Shown: one piece after another, positions 1 to 10,668 of the stretch | Layout: each line of letters begins with the position of its first letter | Position numbering within the stretch: position 1 is the first letter of the stretch | DNA from: Diogma glabrata | Taxonomy: Eukaryota; Arthropoda; Insecta; Diptera; Cylindrotomidae | Reading direction: 5' to 3' | Length of the DNA: 64,000 bases | Assembly: GCA_963693315.1 (NCBI GenBank) | Contig: OY856186.1 | Coordinates: 288,229,826-288,293,825 of the forward strand | Made by a program: the position numbers and the translations under genes | Notes under the pieces: model-generated | What the model was told of the DNA's origin: nothing | The model's input: the letters and a program-made list of their open reading frames with translations, nothing else | The model's database searches: none

Positions 1-219
1 GATCGCTCTAAAAATCGGATTAAATTGTATTGCTGGAAATGTAACAAGGCGGACGTTATATATGCAAATTGTTCATATTGTCACCCGTCGGTAAACTACC
101 GTCCGAGAGTACATGCTTCGGGGATGGTACCCTCGGTTCAACATCCAATGAGCCCGAAGAAAACGACGAGAGATGTAGCAACGCAGGACGATCGATCACC
201 ACTCAGGAAACCAGAATAA
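1..219 (+). CDS. gag: Gypsy-type gag, C-terminal end (partial)
   Basis: The frame is open from base 1, so this is the tail of a Gag protein that starts left of the window. Within the first 20 residues there is a zinc-knuckle-like cluster (CWKC, then CSYC about 10 residues later, then His), as found at the Gag C-terminus of some insect Ty3/Gypsy elements, where it would bind genomic RNA. It stops at TAA 217-219. The downstream pol frame is open from 69, so gag and pol overlap by about 150 bases and pol lies in the -1 frame relative to gag, which suggests ribosomal frameshifting. I do not see a canonical slippery heptamer; the A-rich stretch near 159-165 is the nearest candidate. The family call rests on the adjacent pol. 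Confidence 0.6.
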   Translation, partial: DRSKNRIKLYCWKCNKADVIYANCSYCHPSVNYRPRVHASGMVPSVQHPMSPKKTTRDVATQDDRSPLRKPE

Positions 220-3200
220 AATCACCTAGTACATTTAATTTCCCATCATTACATCGAACGTATTTTAGACGTCTGCAACGTAACATCAGATATTGGAGGA
301 TGAGGAAATTATTTCGTAAAGCTTGTATTTCATCTATCCTTTCAGAAACAAAGGATCCTCGGCCGCGATTAACAATTAAGATTTTGGACAAACACATTTC
401 AGGATTATTGGATAGTGGAGCGTCAATCACAATACTTGGAAGAAATTCCTTGGAATTATTGGAATCAGCAGGTACAACTTACCGTAAGTACACTTCGTGT
501 ATTCGTACGGCGGATGGTACTGCAAATAAAATTTTGGGTTACATAGAAATTCCAATAACTGTGAATGGCTCCACTAAACCAATGCGGTTTCATATTGTCC
601 CTGGATTACGAGAAGAGCTCTACCTGGGCATAGATTTCTGGGAGAAATTCGGTATTGTTCCTTCTTTTGTTAGTGAACTGACTCGTACAGAGCTACAACC
701 TTTAAATATACATAACCTCACCACTGATCAGCAACATGAACTGGATATGATCAAGGATTCTTTCCCGTCATTTGAAGTGTCTGGGCTCGGAAAGACTTCT
801 TTGGTTGAACATGTCATCGATGTTGGTGATAGTGCACCTGTTAAACAGAGGCACTATCCCACATCGCCGGCTGTTCAACTAAAGGTTTATGCCGAACTCG
901 ACCGAATGCTTCAAATGGGCGTGATCGAAGAGAGTAACAGTTCTTGGTGCTCGCCAGTGGTTTTGGTACAAAAAGAATCTGGTAAAAACAGATTATGTAT
1001 TGATAGCCGTCGTGTCAATTCACTAACTAAAAAGGACGCTTACCCACTTCCCTTGATTGATGGCTTACTAGGTCGTCTAAATAGTACAAAGTACATTTCA
1101 AGTATTGATCTCAAAGATGCTTTCTGGCAGATTCCTCTGGCAGAAGCATCTAGAGACAAGACAGCCTTCACAGTGCCTGGTCGTCCATTGTATCAATTCC
1201 GGGTTATGCCCTTTGGATTGTGCAATGCTCCCCAGACAATGTGTCGGCTAATGCACAAAGTGATACCACATCAATATCACGAAAATGTCTTTGTTTATTT
1301 AGATGATCTATTGGTAGTCTCTTCCACGTTCCAGGAACATATGGAATTGCTGTCCAAAGTCTCTTCATTGTTAAGAGCGGCTGGGTTAACAATAAACCTC
1401 AAGAAAAGCAAATTTGTTCTGAGAGAGGTGAAATATTTGGGATTTTTGGTTGGTGAAGATGGTCTTCGAACAGACCCTGACAAGGTAAGAGCTGTAGCAG
1501 AGTATCCAGCTCCATCTACAGTAAAACAAATACGTAGACTATTGGGAATGGCTGGTTGGTACCAACGTTTCATACCAAATTATGCAAGCGTGGTATCACC
1601 GATTACAGATTTATTAAAGAAGAGTTCGGGAAAATTGAAATGGACATTGGAAGCTCAAGCAGCTTTTGAAAATTTAAAACGATTTCTGACTACAGCACCA
1701 GTATTAGTAAACCCTGACTATAATAAAGAGTTCTTTATTAGATGCAATGCGAGTCTGACAGGGATAGGTAGTGTGTTGTATCAGGTTGATACTGACGGAC
1801 AAGAATGTCCGATAGCCTTCATGTCGAAAAAACTTAATAAAGCTCAACGAAACTATTCTGTTTCTGAGCTTGAATGTCTTGCGGCAATTCTGAGTGTGAA
1901 GAAATTCAGGGGCTATGTTGAAGGTCACCGATTTACAATTGTGACTGATCACTCAAGTCTGAAGTGGCTTATGTCACAGAAGGACTTGAGTGGCCGTCTG
2001 GCTAGGTGGAGCCTAAAACTCCAACATATGGATTTTACCATTGTCCACCAAAAAGGTACCCAAAATATAGTCCCTGATGCTCTATCTCGTCTTTATGACG
2101 ATACACACGAAGAATTGACGGAAGCATTAGTACATCACATTAACGACATTAAAATCGACAATGAAGGTTATCGGCACCACGAATATACGGATATGATAGC
2201 TAAAGTTCAATCATCACCCAAGGACTTTCCATCTGTTAAAGTCGTGGATGATAAGCTATACATACGTATTGAGCCAAGACCTGATGCAATACCCAACGAT
2301 GTTCCTGTGTGGAAACTCTGGGTACCAAAACCGATGACTTCCAACATGATTCAGAAACATCATGATGTTAGTACTGCTGCTCATGGAGGTGTTAAAAAGA
2401 CTTTAGAATTACTTCGACGTCTTTATTATTGGCCGGGCATGGCGTCACAGGTACACAACTATGTTGTGTCCTGCGACACATGTAAACAAACAAAAGCCAC
2501 GAATCAGATATTGCGTCCTCCGATGCAATATCAATTCGAGACAGCACGTCCATGGCAGAGAGTCTATATAGATTTTTTGGGACCGTATCCTCGTTCTACA
2601 CTTGGGAATACGGTGTTATTGATAGTTCTGGATCATGCTACGAAGTTTGTACTACTGAAACCACTTAGAAACGCAACTTCACCGAAGGTGAATGCTTTTC
2701 TAAGGAATGAAGTGTTTCTTACATATGGGGTACCAGAGTTTCTACACAGTGACAAGGGCAAACAGTTCACTAGTAGGAACTTTCAAAGTCTTTTGTCAGA
2801 TTTCGGCATTAAACACATTAGGACCGGTGTTTATAGTCCTCAAAGCAACGCGTCAGAGCGGGTCAATAGGTCAGTCCTGGCAGCAATTCGAGCGTTCATT
2901 AAAGGTCAACATACCAAGTGGGACTCACAAATTGGTGAAATCGCATATGCACTGCGGGCTGCAGTACATTCTGCTACCAAGTACTCACCGTACTATCTAT
3001 TATTTGGTCAACATCCGATCTCGGATGGAAATACTTACCATTTGTTGAGATCACTACACCAGCTTGGTGAAGATGCTGGTGAGGAATTAGAACGCTCTGA
3101 TCATTTGACTCTGCTCAGGAACCGGGTTCAACAAAATTTAAAAGCAGCTTTCAAAAAATCGCAACATCAGTACAACCTGCGATCTAAACTACGGACTTTT

Positions 3201-3389
3201 CAACCACAACAACGTGTGTTTGTACGGCAACATCATTTGAGTGACGCTACCAAAAAGTTCTCGGCAAAATTGGCTCCAAAGTTCTTACCTGCAATGATTA
3301 AGACTAAGATTGGAAATGTACTCTACGAGTGCACAGATATGAGCGGTAAGAATCTTGGAGTCCATCACGCGAAAGACATCAGGGAATGA
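69..3389 (+). CDS. pol: Ty3/Gypsy pol polyprotein (protease, RT, RNase H, integrase)
   Basis: The 1106 codons are unbroken. Domains in order: aspartic protease with DSGAS at residues 115-119; reverse transcriptase with the SSIDLKDAFWQI block and YLDD at 410-413; RNase H; integrase with an HHCC zinc finger (H765, H772, C802, C805) and a DDE catalytic triad (D835, D895, E930, the last pair spaced 34 residues apart). The polyprotein would copy genomic RNA into DNA and insert it. Translation is probably by frameshift from gag, since the first methionine at 69 lies inside gag and need not be a start. One oddity is that the RNase H motif usually read DAS is NAS here (N560), so a catalytic aspartate appears changed. 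No envelope gene follows. Family assignment is secure; activity is doubtful because of N560. Confidence 0.93.
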   Translation: MFILSPVGKLPSESTCFGDGTLGSTSNEPEENDERCSNAGRSITTQETRIKSPSTFNFPSLHRTYFRRLQRNIRYWRMRKLFRKACISSILSETKDPRPRLTIKILDKHISGLLDSGASITILGRNSLELLESAGTTYRKYTSCIRTADGTANKILGYIEIPITVNGSTKPMRFHIVPGLREELYLGIDFWEKFGIVPSFVSELTRTELQPLNIHNLTTDQQHELDMIKDSFPSFEVSGLGKTSLVEHVIDVGDSAPVKQRHYPTSPAVQLKVYAELDRMLQMGVIEESNSSWCSPVVLVQKESGKNRLCIDSRRVNSLTKKDAYPLPLIDGLLGRLNSTKYISSIDLKDAFWQIPLAEASRDKTAFTVPGRPLYQFRVMPFGLCNAPQTMCRLMHKVIPHQYHENVFVYLDDLLVVSSTFQEHMELLSKVSSLLRAAGLTINLKKSKFVLREVKYLGFLVGEDGLRTDPDKVRAVAEYPAPSTVKQIRRLLGMAGWYQRFIPNYASVVSPITDLLKKSSGKLKWTLEAQAAFENLKRFLTTAPVLVNPDYNKEFFIRCNASLTGIGSVLYQVDTDGQECPIAFMSKKLNKAQRNYSVSELECLAAILSVKKFRGYVEGHRFTIVTDHSSLKWLMSQKDLSGRLARWSLKLQHMDFTIVHQKGTQNIVPDALSRLYDDTHEELTEALVHHINDIKIDNEGYRHHEYTDMIAKVQSSPKDFPSVKVVDDKLYIRIEPRPDAIPNDVPVWKLWVPKPMTSNMIQKHHDVSTAAHGGVKKTLELLRRLYYWPGMASQVHNYVVSCDTCKQTKATNQILRPPMQYQFETARPWQRVYIDFLGPYPRSTLGNTVLLIVLDHATKFVLLKPLRNATSPKVNAFLRNEVFLTYGVPEFLHSDKGKQFTSRNFQSLLSDFGIKHIRTGVYSPQSNASERVNRSVLAAIRAFIKGQHTKWDSQIGEIAYALRAAVHSATKYSPYYLLFGQHPISDGNTYHLLRSLHQLGEDAGEELERSDHLTLLRNRVQQNLKAAFKKSQHQYNLRSKLRTFQPQQRVFVRQHHLSDATKKFSAKLAPKFLPAMIKTKIGNVLYECTDMSGKNLGVHHAKDIRE

Positions 3390-3640
3390 TGTCTTTTCGT
3401 TAGGTAGGGTTGTTCCTCTGGCTGATTGTCGTCTCTGAGGTTCACATCTTCAGGTCATACTTACTGGTTGTATCGGGGTGTCCATGGTGCTGACGTTCGG
3501 ATGGATGGTCGGTCTCAATACTCAGTGAAGTTCTTAAGGACTTCATGAGTGTTGGAACCGGTCATCGGTCTTGACGCCAGTGACTGTGGGTATCTCGATC
3601 CCAGATACAGTTTAATAAGTGGAAGTAGTTCGGTGGTTTT

Positions 3641-3660
3641 CTGTCATGGAGGGGATGGCG
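3641..3660 (+). other. Candidate polypurine tract and start of Gypsy 3' LTR
   Basis: A purine-rich run ending in GGAGGGGA is followed at 3656 by TG, the usual first bases of an LTR. In Ty3/Gypsy elements the polypurine tract directly precedes the 3' LTR and primes plus-strand synthesis. AATAAA signals follow near 3742 and 3773. The 5' LTR is outside the window, so neither LTR end can be confirmed; TGTAACG near 3712 is another possible start. Confidence 0.35.
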
Positions 3661-4324
3661 ACGTTTTTGTGATTTCAAGAGTAGAAATCTTGATTTTTAC
3701 CTTGAATTCATGGTGTAACGATCGCAATAATCGCAAAACAATAATAAAACCAAATTCCTCTTTGTTTTCAATTCAATAAAAATGTATTTCATTAGTTTCC
3801 GTTCATTTTTACATTAATAATAATTTTAAAATTTTCTAAAACTTAACTGCTAGTTAAATTTTGAATATACTATAAAAAGCAAACGAACGTACTCAATTTT
3901 ATTTCCAATTCTAGCGAACAGATGTCGTTGTCGTTATTAATCTTTGCTGAATTTTCAATATTACCCGATTTGTTTTGACATCATAAGATGTAAAAGAAAG
4001 AAAAATCACATTTTTTTGATTTTGGATTAAATTAATTAGAGTCTGAGAATTGATTTTTAAAAAAATTTTACTTTTGTGTTGAATGTTGAACTTAAAACAT
4101 AACTTGCTAGATTGAAAAGTTTGACTCAAATTAAATTAAATCAATTATTAAAATTGAATAAAAATAAAGGAAATACAAATAATGTAAGGTATTTGCTTTT
4201 ACTAAATGTCGAAGTTATAACAAAGTTAATAAAATAAAAGTATTGGATAAAAATAAAAGCCTATAATTATAACTTGATAAGGCAGCTATTGATATTGTGT
4301 TGGGCGATATTTGGATGGAAAGTC
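3661..4324. other. AT-rich stretch, probably Gypsy 3' LTR and flank
   Basis: No coding region is recognisable. The left part probably holds the 3' LTR of the Gypsy element, whose end I cannot place. The rest is AT-rich sequence without clear repeats. Confidence 0.3.
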
Positions 4325-4495
4325 GGAGGTTTGAATTGGATCGGTCTATGGTGTTTTGTAAAGGACTGACATTGGAATTGTGCTGGCCGGTATTTGTATG
4401 GAAAGGCTGATATTTGAATTGGATTGATTTATATTTGTTTGGAACAGACTGATATTGGAACTGGATCAGTCGATTATTGTTTTTGAAGGGCGGAA
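4325..4495. repeat. Minisatellite, about four units of ~42 bp
   Basis: Four degenerate tandem units start near 4325, 4367, 4409 and 4451. Each has a core resembling GATATTTGAATTGGAT followed by a TTTGTTTGGAA-like stretch and AGACTG. The open frame on the minus strand here is a by-product of the repeat. Confidence 0.6.
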
Positions 4496-4744
4496 AACTA
4501 AAGGACTGGATCAGATTTAAATGGAATACCTCATCATTCAAGATCCACCAATATAATAAGCTAAGTTATCATATTTTATTTATTTTATATTTTTTTTCTC
4601 TCATAATAGTTAGTTATTTTGAAATGTTAGGCTAATTAGTCAGCGTTAAGAGATCCCAAAGTCCAGAATCGTATGGAACATTCGTTTCCCAAAAGAAAAA
4701 ATAGGTTAAAATATACTAAAATTATAAGTGTAAAAGTCCAAAGC

Positions 4745-5285
4745 CACCTACAGTGGCACTCGCAATAATCTTCAAAGAATCGCTCCAGCTCAATCTACCA
4801 AACAACGAAACCACCAGCATTGATGAAAAATGGGAACAAGTTAAAGAAGCTTACGTCAAAACTGCTACAGATGTGCTTGGATACCAAGACAAATCACGGA
4901 AACCATAGATTAGCGATGATACATGGAAGAAAATTGAAGAGCGTCGTCAACTCAAGTTGAAATTATGTCACCATAACACAACCGAGATCCGCAGCAAATA
5001 TGAAAGTACAGCAAAACAAGTTAAGATGGCAAGGAATGATCGCAGAAGATACACAGAAAGCATTCTCAAGACTGCAGAAACAGCAGCAGCTAATAGAAAT
5101 ATGCGCACACTACACAAATGCGTGAGAAAGGTCACCAACAAATACACAAACACTCCACCAATAAAGGATGAATCTGGTCAAACCCTTACAACACATGAAC
5201 AACAGCTTAATAGATGGAAAGAATACTTCGAAGACAACTGCCACCAACATGAAGATAATAAGCAGTCTCCGGATGGCAGCTATAA
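4745..5285 (+). pseudogene. RTE-like LINE, linker region between endonuclease and RT (part 1)
   Basis: The translation resembles the endonuclease-RT linker of RTE-like LINEs: ATDVLGY, then SRKP followed by an in-frame stop at 4906-4908 where tryptophan is usual, then ISDDTWKKIEERRQLK, and later LNRWKEYFED, which precedes RT in this family. The coding frame halts at 5285, where the poly-T end of a minus-strand LINE begins. It resumes at about 9357 at the RT motif IPKKGD. The roughly 70 residues between, judged by the RTE copy at 59.9-61.7 kb, are missing. The endonuclease is not present upstream, so the fragment is 5' truncated. Confidence 0.75.
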
Positions 5286-5442
5286 TTTTTTTTTTTTTTT
5301 TTTTTTTATTAATTAGTTAGACATGTTTAGCACACTAAATATGAAATATTCATTATTTAGACTCTTTGAATATCCGAAGATACCATGTCAACTATAAAGG
5401 AAGGAGATGAGGAAAATGGAAGGAATGGGGATATAGGGATAA

Positions 5443-6424
5443 CTATACTAATTGTTTTAAATGATTATGGACATTTTCTTTAAATACCTGAGGGGAAAAT
5501 TCATCGGGAAATACAGAGGGAGGCATTGAGTTCCACAACTTGGCCACTCTATTAAAATAGTCGTTCTGGAAGTACACAGGTATTTCTACAACGAGGTATT
5601 TGTACAACAAATGGATGGGATAAATCGGCAGCTCTTGTTTGTCGATTATACTGCGTACACGGTGGAAGGATATTTTGAATTTCCTTAGAGGAGAATTCGC
5701 TAAAGTTATATTTATAGTAGATTGATAATTCAGCCACATTTCTTCTGTGCTGGAGTGAATCAAGCTGGTCCGTTAGTTCGGTATTACCAATCAACCGTAA
5801 CCGTAAAATTTGCTCGGGATTGAAATACTTTTTACATCGACTCAAGAATCCTAATTTTTGCATTGCAGATTTAGTGAGGTTGAACACATGTTTATTCCAT
5901 TTCAGGTTATTTTGAATATCCACTCCAAGAAGTCTAATTGATTCAACCTCACGCAATTCTTCGTGGTTTATTTTAATAGGAAAATTTTTATGTCGCTCTA
6001 TTCGAGAAAGACGGCATAGTTTGGTTTTGGTTGGATTAAATGAAACAAGATTCCGATCTCCCTATTCCATTATACGCTCCAGATCTTTGTTGATAGAATC
6101 AATTAGCAGCTGTCTATCAGTGGTAACTGCAGTATGAGATCGAAATTTAGGAAATGCATGTGATGCATGCAATGTGCTGTCATCAGCAAAACTATGGATT
6201 GGGTGCACTGTGGAAATAAGTAAGTCATTAATGTATAGAAGAAACAAGGTTGGTAAGAGTGCAGAACCTTGGGGAACCCCAGCATTGGTTGTGAAAATAT
6301 TGGATGTGATACCATCTAAATTAACATGAAATTGGCGACCTGTAAGAAAACTATAAATCCATGAGACAGTAAGATGGTCTATGCCATAAGATTTCAATTT
6401 AGCTATGAGATTTTTATGCCACAC
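5443..6424 (-). pseudogene. LINE A copy 1: RT palm to C-terminus, broken
   Basis: Minus-strand frames encode the second half of reverse transcriptase: the WHKNLIAKLKSYGIDHLTVSW block, GVPQGSALLPTLF, the catalytic SFADDSTLHAS, then the thumb and C-terminal region with LLGVDIQNNLKWNKHV and LDSLQHRRNVAELSIYYKY. Two internal deletions relative to copy 2 shift the frame: one near 5805 removes the FIRPCLEYCCHVWG block, the other near 6437 removes part of the first catalytic-aspartate region. The RT cannot be complete here. Confidence 0.8.
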
Positions 6425-6640
6425 TTTATCAAATCCAGCGATTTGTTCCAGAGATGGGATACGTAGGCTAACAGATCACCTGTTGCATGACTTCTACGAA
6501 AACCATACATTATCATCAATAATTCGCAACACTTCCAAATAATCTATTAAATTGTAGTTAACATATTTTTCAAATATTTTAGCTAAAACTGACAGAATTG
6601 CAATTGGTCTATAATTGTTAGGATCTGTCTTACTGCCTTT

Positions 6641-7791
6641 TGTTATACCTGGGGTTAGGTTGATTTAAATAAAACACTTAAACTTTGTTCATAAAAATAG
6701 AGAAGAACTTTTTATTTAATCTCAATTTAACCACTTTAGTTTTAAGTTCTGTTTTATGAATTTATGTGTAAAATGATTATTTTATTTTATTTCTTTTTTG
6801 TATTGACACTTTTATTCGTTAGTAACTGTTTTTTTTTAACACACGTATAGTTAACAATTATTAAATTAAAACTTTATTTTTAAACTATAAAACTCTTTAA
6901 TGAAACTTTTGAACTCAATGATTTATATTAAGCATCTACTTGTATACTAGAAACTATTTTCTTTAAAAGTATTTCTCTTGGAATTCTTTCTTAAAACTAT
7001 TCTTTGATTTGAGTTTTGACTGACTTAAACTATCGAATTAATATTGTTAAACTACTCACTGACACATGAACTGTGTTTTTCAAAACTACATTTATTTAAA
7101 AACTGATCTATTTTCTTAAAAACTAAATCTTATATACTAAATTTTGCTTCTATGACATTAAAAAAAACAACAAAAACAAAATAGGAATAATTTTATTTAA
7201 TTTTATATTTTGGGAAAAAGATTTGTCGGACAAAAGAAATTATGCAATATTATGACTTATTTCTAAGAAACTAAAATAAATTTTTTTTGTTGATAAAGGA
7301 GTGTGAAAAAATATTTAAAGTTTTATTTTGCTTTTAGATGATTTTAAAGTTTATTAGCATGAGAAATATTAATGTTATAGTAATTTTTTTTGTTTGAGAA
7401 GGTTTTTGGAAAACATATTGATTCAATATTTTAGAATGATATGTGAAATTGAAAAAGGATTGTCGGCAAATATGAAAAGACTTATTCTTAGTATGAACTA
7501 AAATTGTGATAACTGATATTATATATTAGTTTTATCCTTTATAAAACTATCGGCTAGAGATTAAAAGAAAATTCTTAGTAACGACTAAAATTGTGATAAA
7601 TGATAATATTTTATAGTTTTATTCTTTATAAAAGTATCGGCTAGAGATTAAAAGAAAATTTCAGTTTTGAAAATGTGTTTAGAGAACATTGATTGGTATG
7701 TGAAACTAATATTGCGATTTTAGAAAGATTTAGAGTTTGTATTTCTAGGAAATAGTGATTGAAAATTTGTAATGAGAAATACGGCACAACA
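6641..7791. mobile_element. Solo LTR, 1151 bp, with 4-bp target duplication
   Basis: The insert starts TGTTATACC and ends GGCACAACA, so it has TGTT/AACA inverted ends and the TG...CA termini of an LTR. CTTT occurs directly before it (6637-6640) and directly after it (7792-7795). The paralogous LINE A copy 2 at about 44118-44129 shows the empty site (GCCTTTCTTTG) with nothing inserted. A 4-bp duplication is typical of Ty3/Gypsy-type integration. There is no internal coding sequence, so this is an LTR left after LTR-LTR recombination. Its ends do not match the Copia LTRs at 53-59 kb. Its orientation is uncertain. Confidence 0.85.
7485..7660. repeat. Tandem duplication, ~87-bp period, inside the solo LTR
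   Basis: Two units beginning TTCTTAGTA at 7485 and 7572 share CTAAAATTGTGATAA and end in CGGCTAGAGATTAAAAG. Tandem duplications are common in LTR U3 regions, where they can hold regulatory repeats. Confidence 0.75.
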
Positions 7792-7795
7792 CTTT

Positions 7796-9344
7796 CTTTG
7801 GTATGGGTTGAACGCTGGTCAGCTTCCAAGAGTCGGGAAATATTCCGGTTTTATAAGATAAATAGAAAATTTTTGTTAAAATTGGAGCTAGTTGCCTAGC
7901 AAAATTTTTAAGAACGAGGGGTGGAATACCGTCGGGGCCAGCAGATTTGTTGATATTGATAGAAAGAAGCATTTTCCGTACAATATTGCAACGAAAAATA
8001 ATTGGTTTCATTTTCGTTACAACTGGGGGAATGAGTGTAGGAGAATGGGGAGGTTCAACTATGTTTGAGTTTTCTGCGAATATACGACCCAAAAGATCCG
8101 CCTTCTCTTTCGATTCGCTCACGGGAATGTCATTCAGAACTAAGGTTGGAATAGAGGATCGAGTAAAATTGCTCTGGACTGATTTAACTGCCTGAAAGAA
8201 ACTACGTGAGCCAGATGGGTGCTCGGCGAATTTCTTTGCTTTCTTCTGGATAAACGCTTCTTTGTCCAGGTCTATTTTGAATTTACTAATATTTCTGGCT
8301 TTCTTATAGGCGCTATGGGTTTTAGGTGTTTTATTAGCGTTATACGTCTTGAATGCTTTGCGTTTATTTTTCACTGCCTCATCAACATCTCGCGTGAACC
8401 AAGGCTCAGTTTTAGGAGTGATTAATCGATTTGGAATAAACCGCCGCTTTCCGTCTTTTATGATTTCAGACATTCTTATTGCCGATGTGCTAGGATCTTG
8501 ATCAACATAAAAATAGTTTTCCAAGATGTTTCACCATAAAAGTTTCTCAGTCCCTCCCAGTTGGCGCGTTTATAGTTCCAAACGCGACGAGGATTTGCTT
8601 TAATTTGTGTCGGTGATGTAAGTTGCACTATTGCTGATATTAGTAGATGGTCCGATGTTCCGAGGGCTTGTTCAACTTTTGTCTTCGTAGTATCTGGTTC
8701 GTTTGTCAAAAACAGATCCAGCAAATTATTGTTATGATGTAAATTGTCTGAGATTCTAGTGGGACACTCTATCATTTGCGTCAAACCGTGATAAACTGCG
8801 AGGATCAGTTCGGCTTGTCTTCCTACGTCGTCAGTGCGCGATGAATACTTAAGCCATTCTTTATTATGAATATTAAAGTCTCCAAGAATGGTCTTGTTTT
8901 GGGGTAGTCCGTGGTAATCTTGTCTAGGTTAGCCGATATTTGATCAAAAAAGGGACATCCTGGGGGAGAATTTGGGGATCTGTATAATCCTATTATAAAC
9001 ATAGTTTCATCACCACCTGAGATCTTCAGTGCTATAGAATTATGGTGCTTAGAGTTCAACTCGTAGGCCTTAATTCTTATACATGAAAGTGAATCTCGAA
9101 CAAATACACAGACACCATGCTTGTTATAAAAGGAATGTTCCAATTCGTAACTAGGTATCCGGTATTTATCGAGATCCAACTTCGATGCTTTGCCACTAAC
9201 AATTGTTTCGGTAAGAAACAATATGTCAGGTTTATTTTTTTCAATGTAGTGATGAACCTCGTTTAGATTCGAATTGAGTCCTCTTATGTTGGTGAAGTCA
9301 ATGCTTAGCTGTTGGTTCACTCTGTGCCCATTTTGTTGAGACAA
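7796..9344 (-). pseudogene. LINE A copy 1: endonuclease, linker and RT N-terminus, broken
   Basis: From 9344 downward the minus strand encodes an AP-type endonuclease: FTNIRGLNSNLNEVHHYIE, LFLTET, IIGLYRSPN. The frame is lost around the GDFN motif near 8870 and resumes with LLDLFLTNEPDT and the catalytic LGTSDHLLIS (8476-8784). After another break, the frame 8524-7745 gives the linker (TEPWFTRDVDEAVKNKRKAF) and the RT N-terminus (SAGPDGIPPLVLKNFA, GIFPDSWKL). It then runs into the solo LTR. The endonuclease would nick target DNA and the RT would prime on the nick. The frameshifts make this copy non-coding. Confidence 0.82.
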
Positions 9345-9356
9345 AGACTTACCCTT

Positions 9357-10668
9357 ACCCTTTCATAACAATTCCAAAGAAAGGTGATCTAAGAGAATGC
9401 AAAAATTGGAGAGGTATATCTCTGCTCAACACAATAATGAAAATACTAGCAATAATCATTCTCGAAAGAATATCTCCATCAATTAACATTAAACTAAGAA
9501 ACGAACAAGCCGGCTTTAGACCAGGAAGAAGCTGTACCAGTCATATCAATACAATCCGTATCATCATAGAGCAATCAAACGAATGGAATTCACCATTGTA
9601 TCTCCTCTTCGTGGACTTCGAACGCGCCTTCGACTCAATCAACAGAAGCGCGACATGGAAGACACTGTGAAATGGTAGTCCCGCAGAAAATAGTTGATCT
9701 AATCAAAGAAATGTATCGGGATGCTGAAAACAGAATACAATACAAAGGACAGCAAAGTGATAAATACTACAACCACCGAGGAGTAAGACAAGGCTGTGTA
9801 CTATCCCCGCTACTATTCCTAATAGTACTAGATATTATCATGAGAAAGCTCCATGATGCAAGTCCAAATGGAATCCAATGGAACACAACAAGAAGGCTCA
9901 ATGATCTAGACTACGCAGATGACATCTGTCTACTCACACACACATACGGACATGCAGCAGAAAATACAGAAGCTATCAACCCTTGCACATGAAGTTGGTC
10001 TCAACATTCAGAAAAACAAAGGCTATGAGATTGAACACCAAAACGATAACACCAATTACCATCAACAATACACAAGTGGACGAAGTTGACAAGTTTGTGT
10101 ACCTTGATTGTACTGTAGCAAAAACTGGCGGGACTGAAGAAGATATCAGTCAGCGTATTAACAAAGCCAGAAATACGTTCAATATGCTTCACAAGATCTG
10201 GAATGCATCCGCCCTGTCAAGAAAGACAAAACTACGAATGTTCAATGCATGTGTCAAGTTAGTACTGCTGTATGGGTGTGAAACGTGGAAACATACAAGA
10301 AAGATCACAAATCAACTATAGGTGTTTGTGAACAAATGCCTGAGAAGACTGATCAAACGCTTCTGACCGAGCACCATCAGTAACCAGGAACTTTTACGGC
10401 AGACAGAGCAGTTAGACATCGAGTCCGAGATAAAACAAAGGAAATGGAGATGGATAGGACATACACTGAGGAAATCAGCTGAAGATATAACAAGGATGTC
10501 CCTAGAGTGGAATCCACAAGGTAAAAGGAGAGTTGAAAGACCACCCATGAAGTGGAAGAAAACGGTGCTAGCTGAAGCAAAACAAATTGGCAAGACATGG
10601 GGTGGACTGAAAGTGCTTGCCCCCAACAGAGTCAGATGGTCCAGTCTAGTAGACGCCCTATGCTGCTA
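9357..10668 (+). pseudogene. RTE-like LINE, RT domain to C-terminus (part 2)
   Basis: The sequence resumes the RTE reading frame with ITIPKKGDLRECKNWRGIS, then QAGFRPGRSCTSHI, FVDFERAFDSI (first catalytic Asp), RQGCVLSPLLF and the catalytic LDYADDICLL near 9911. The C-terminus contains the GCETW motif and a WRWIGH...RPPMKWK tail typical of RTE-like and related LINEs. The frame is broken by a stop at 9669, a shift near 9670, a shift near 9980 and further stops at 10318 and 10364. It is the downstream half of the element at 4745-5285 and ends at TAA 10666-10668. Confidence 0.85.

Larger units (their letters stand above)
5286..9356 (-). mobile_element. Jockey-like LINE, family A copy 1 (nested in RTE, split by solo LTR)
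   Basis: Read on the minus strand, the element runs from about 9356 to a poly-A tail seen as a T-run at 5286-5307. It matches copy 2 at 42.7-45.7 kb over nearly all its length, including the 3' UTR beside the tail. Compared with copy 2 it lacks about 110 bases near 5805 and about 50 bases near 6437, and it carries a 1151-bp solo LTR at 6641-7791. The 5' end is truncated at a short shared motif (ACCCTT). Non-LTR retrotransposons often insert with such truncation. The clade is inferred from the LINE-type endonuclease plus FADD-type RT; a CR1- or I-like assignment is not excluded. Confidence 0.88.

Noticed and set aside
2707..3048. 113-codon plus-strand frame inside Gypsy pol
   Set aside because: It overlaps the integrase in another frame and has no motif of its own.
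3390..3660. Envelope gene for the Gypsy element
   Set aside because: The space after pol is about 260 bases with no long frame, so the element has no env here.
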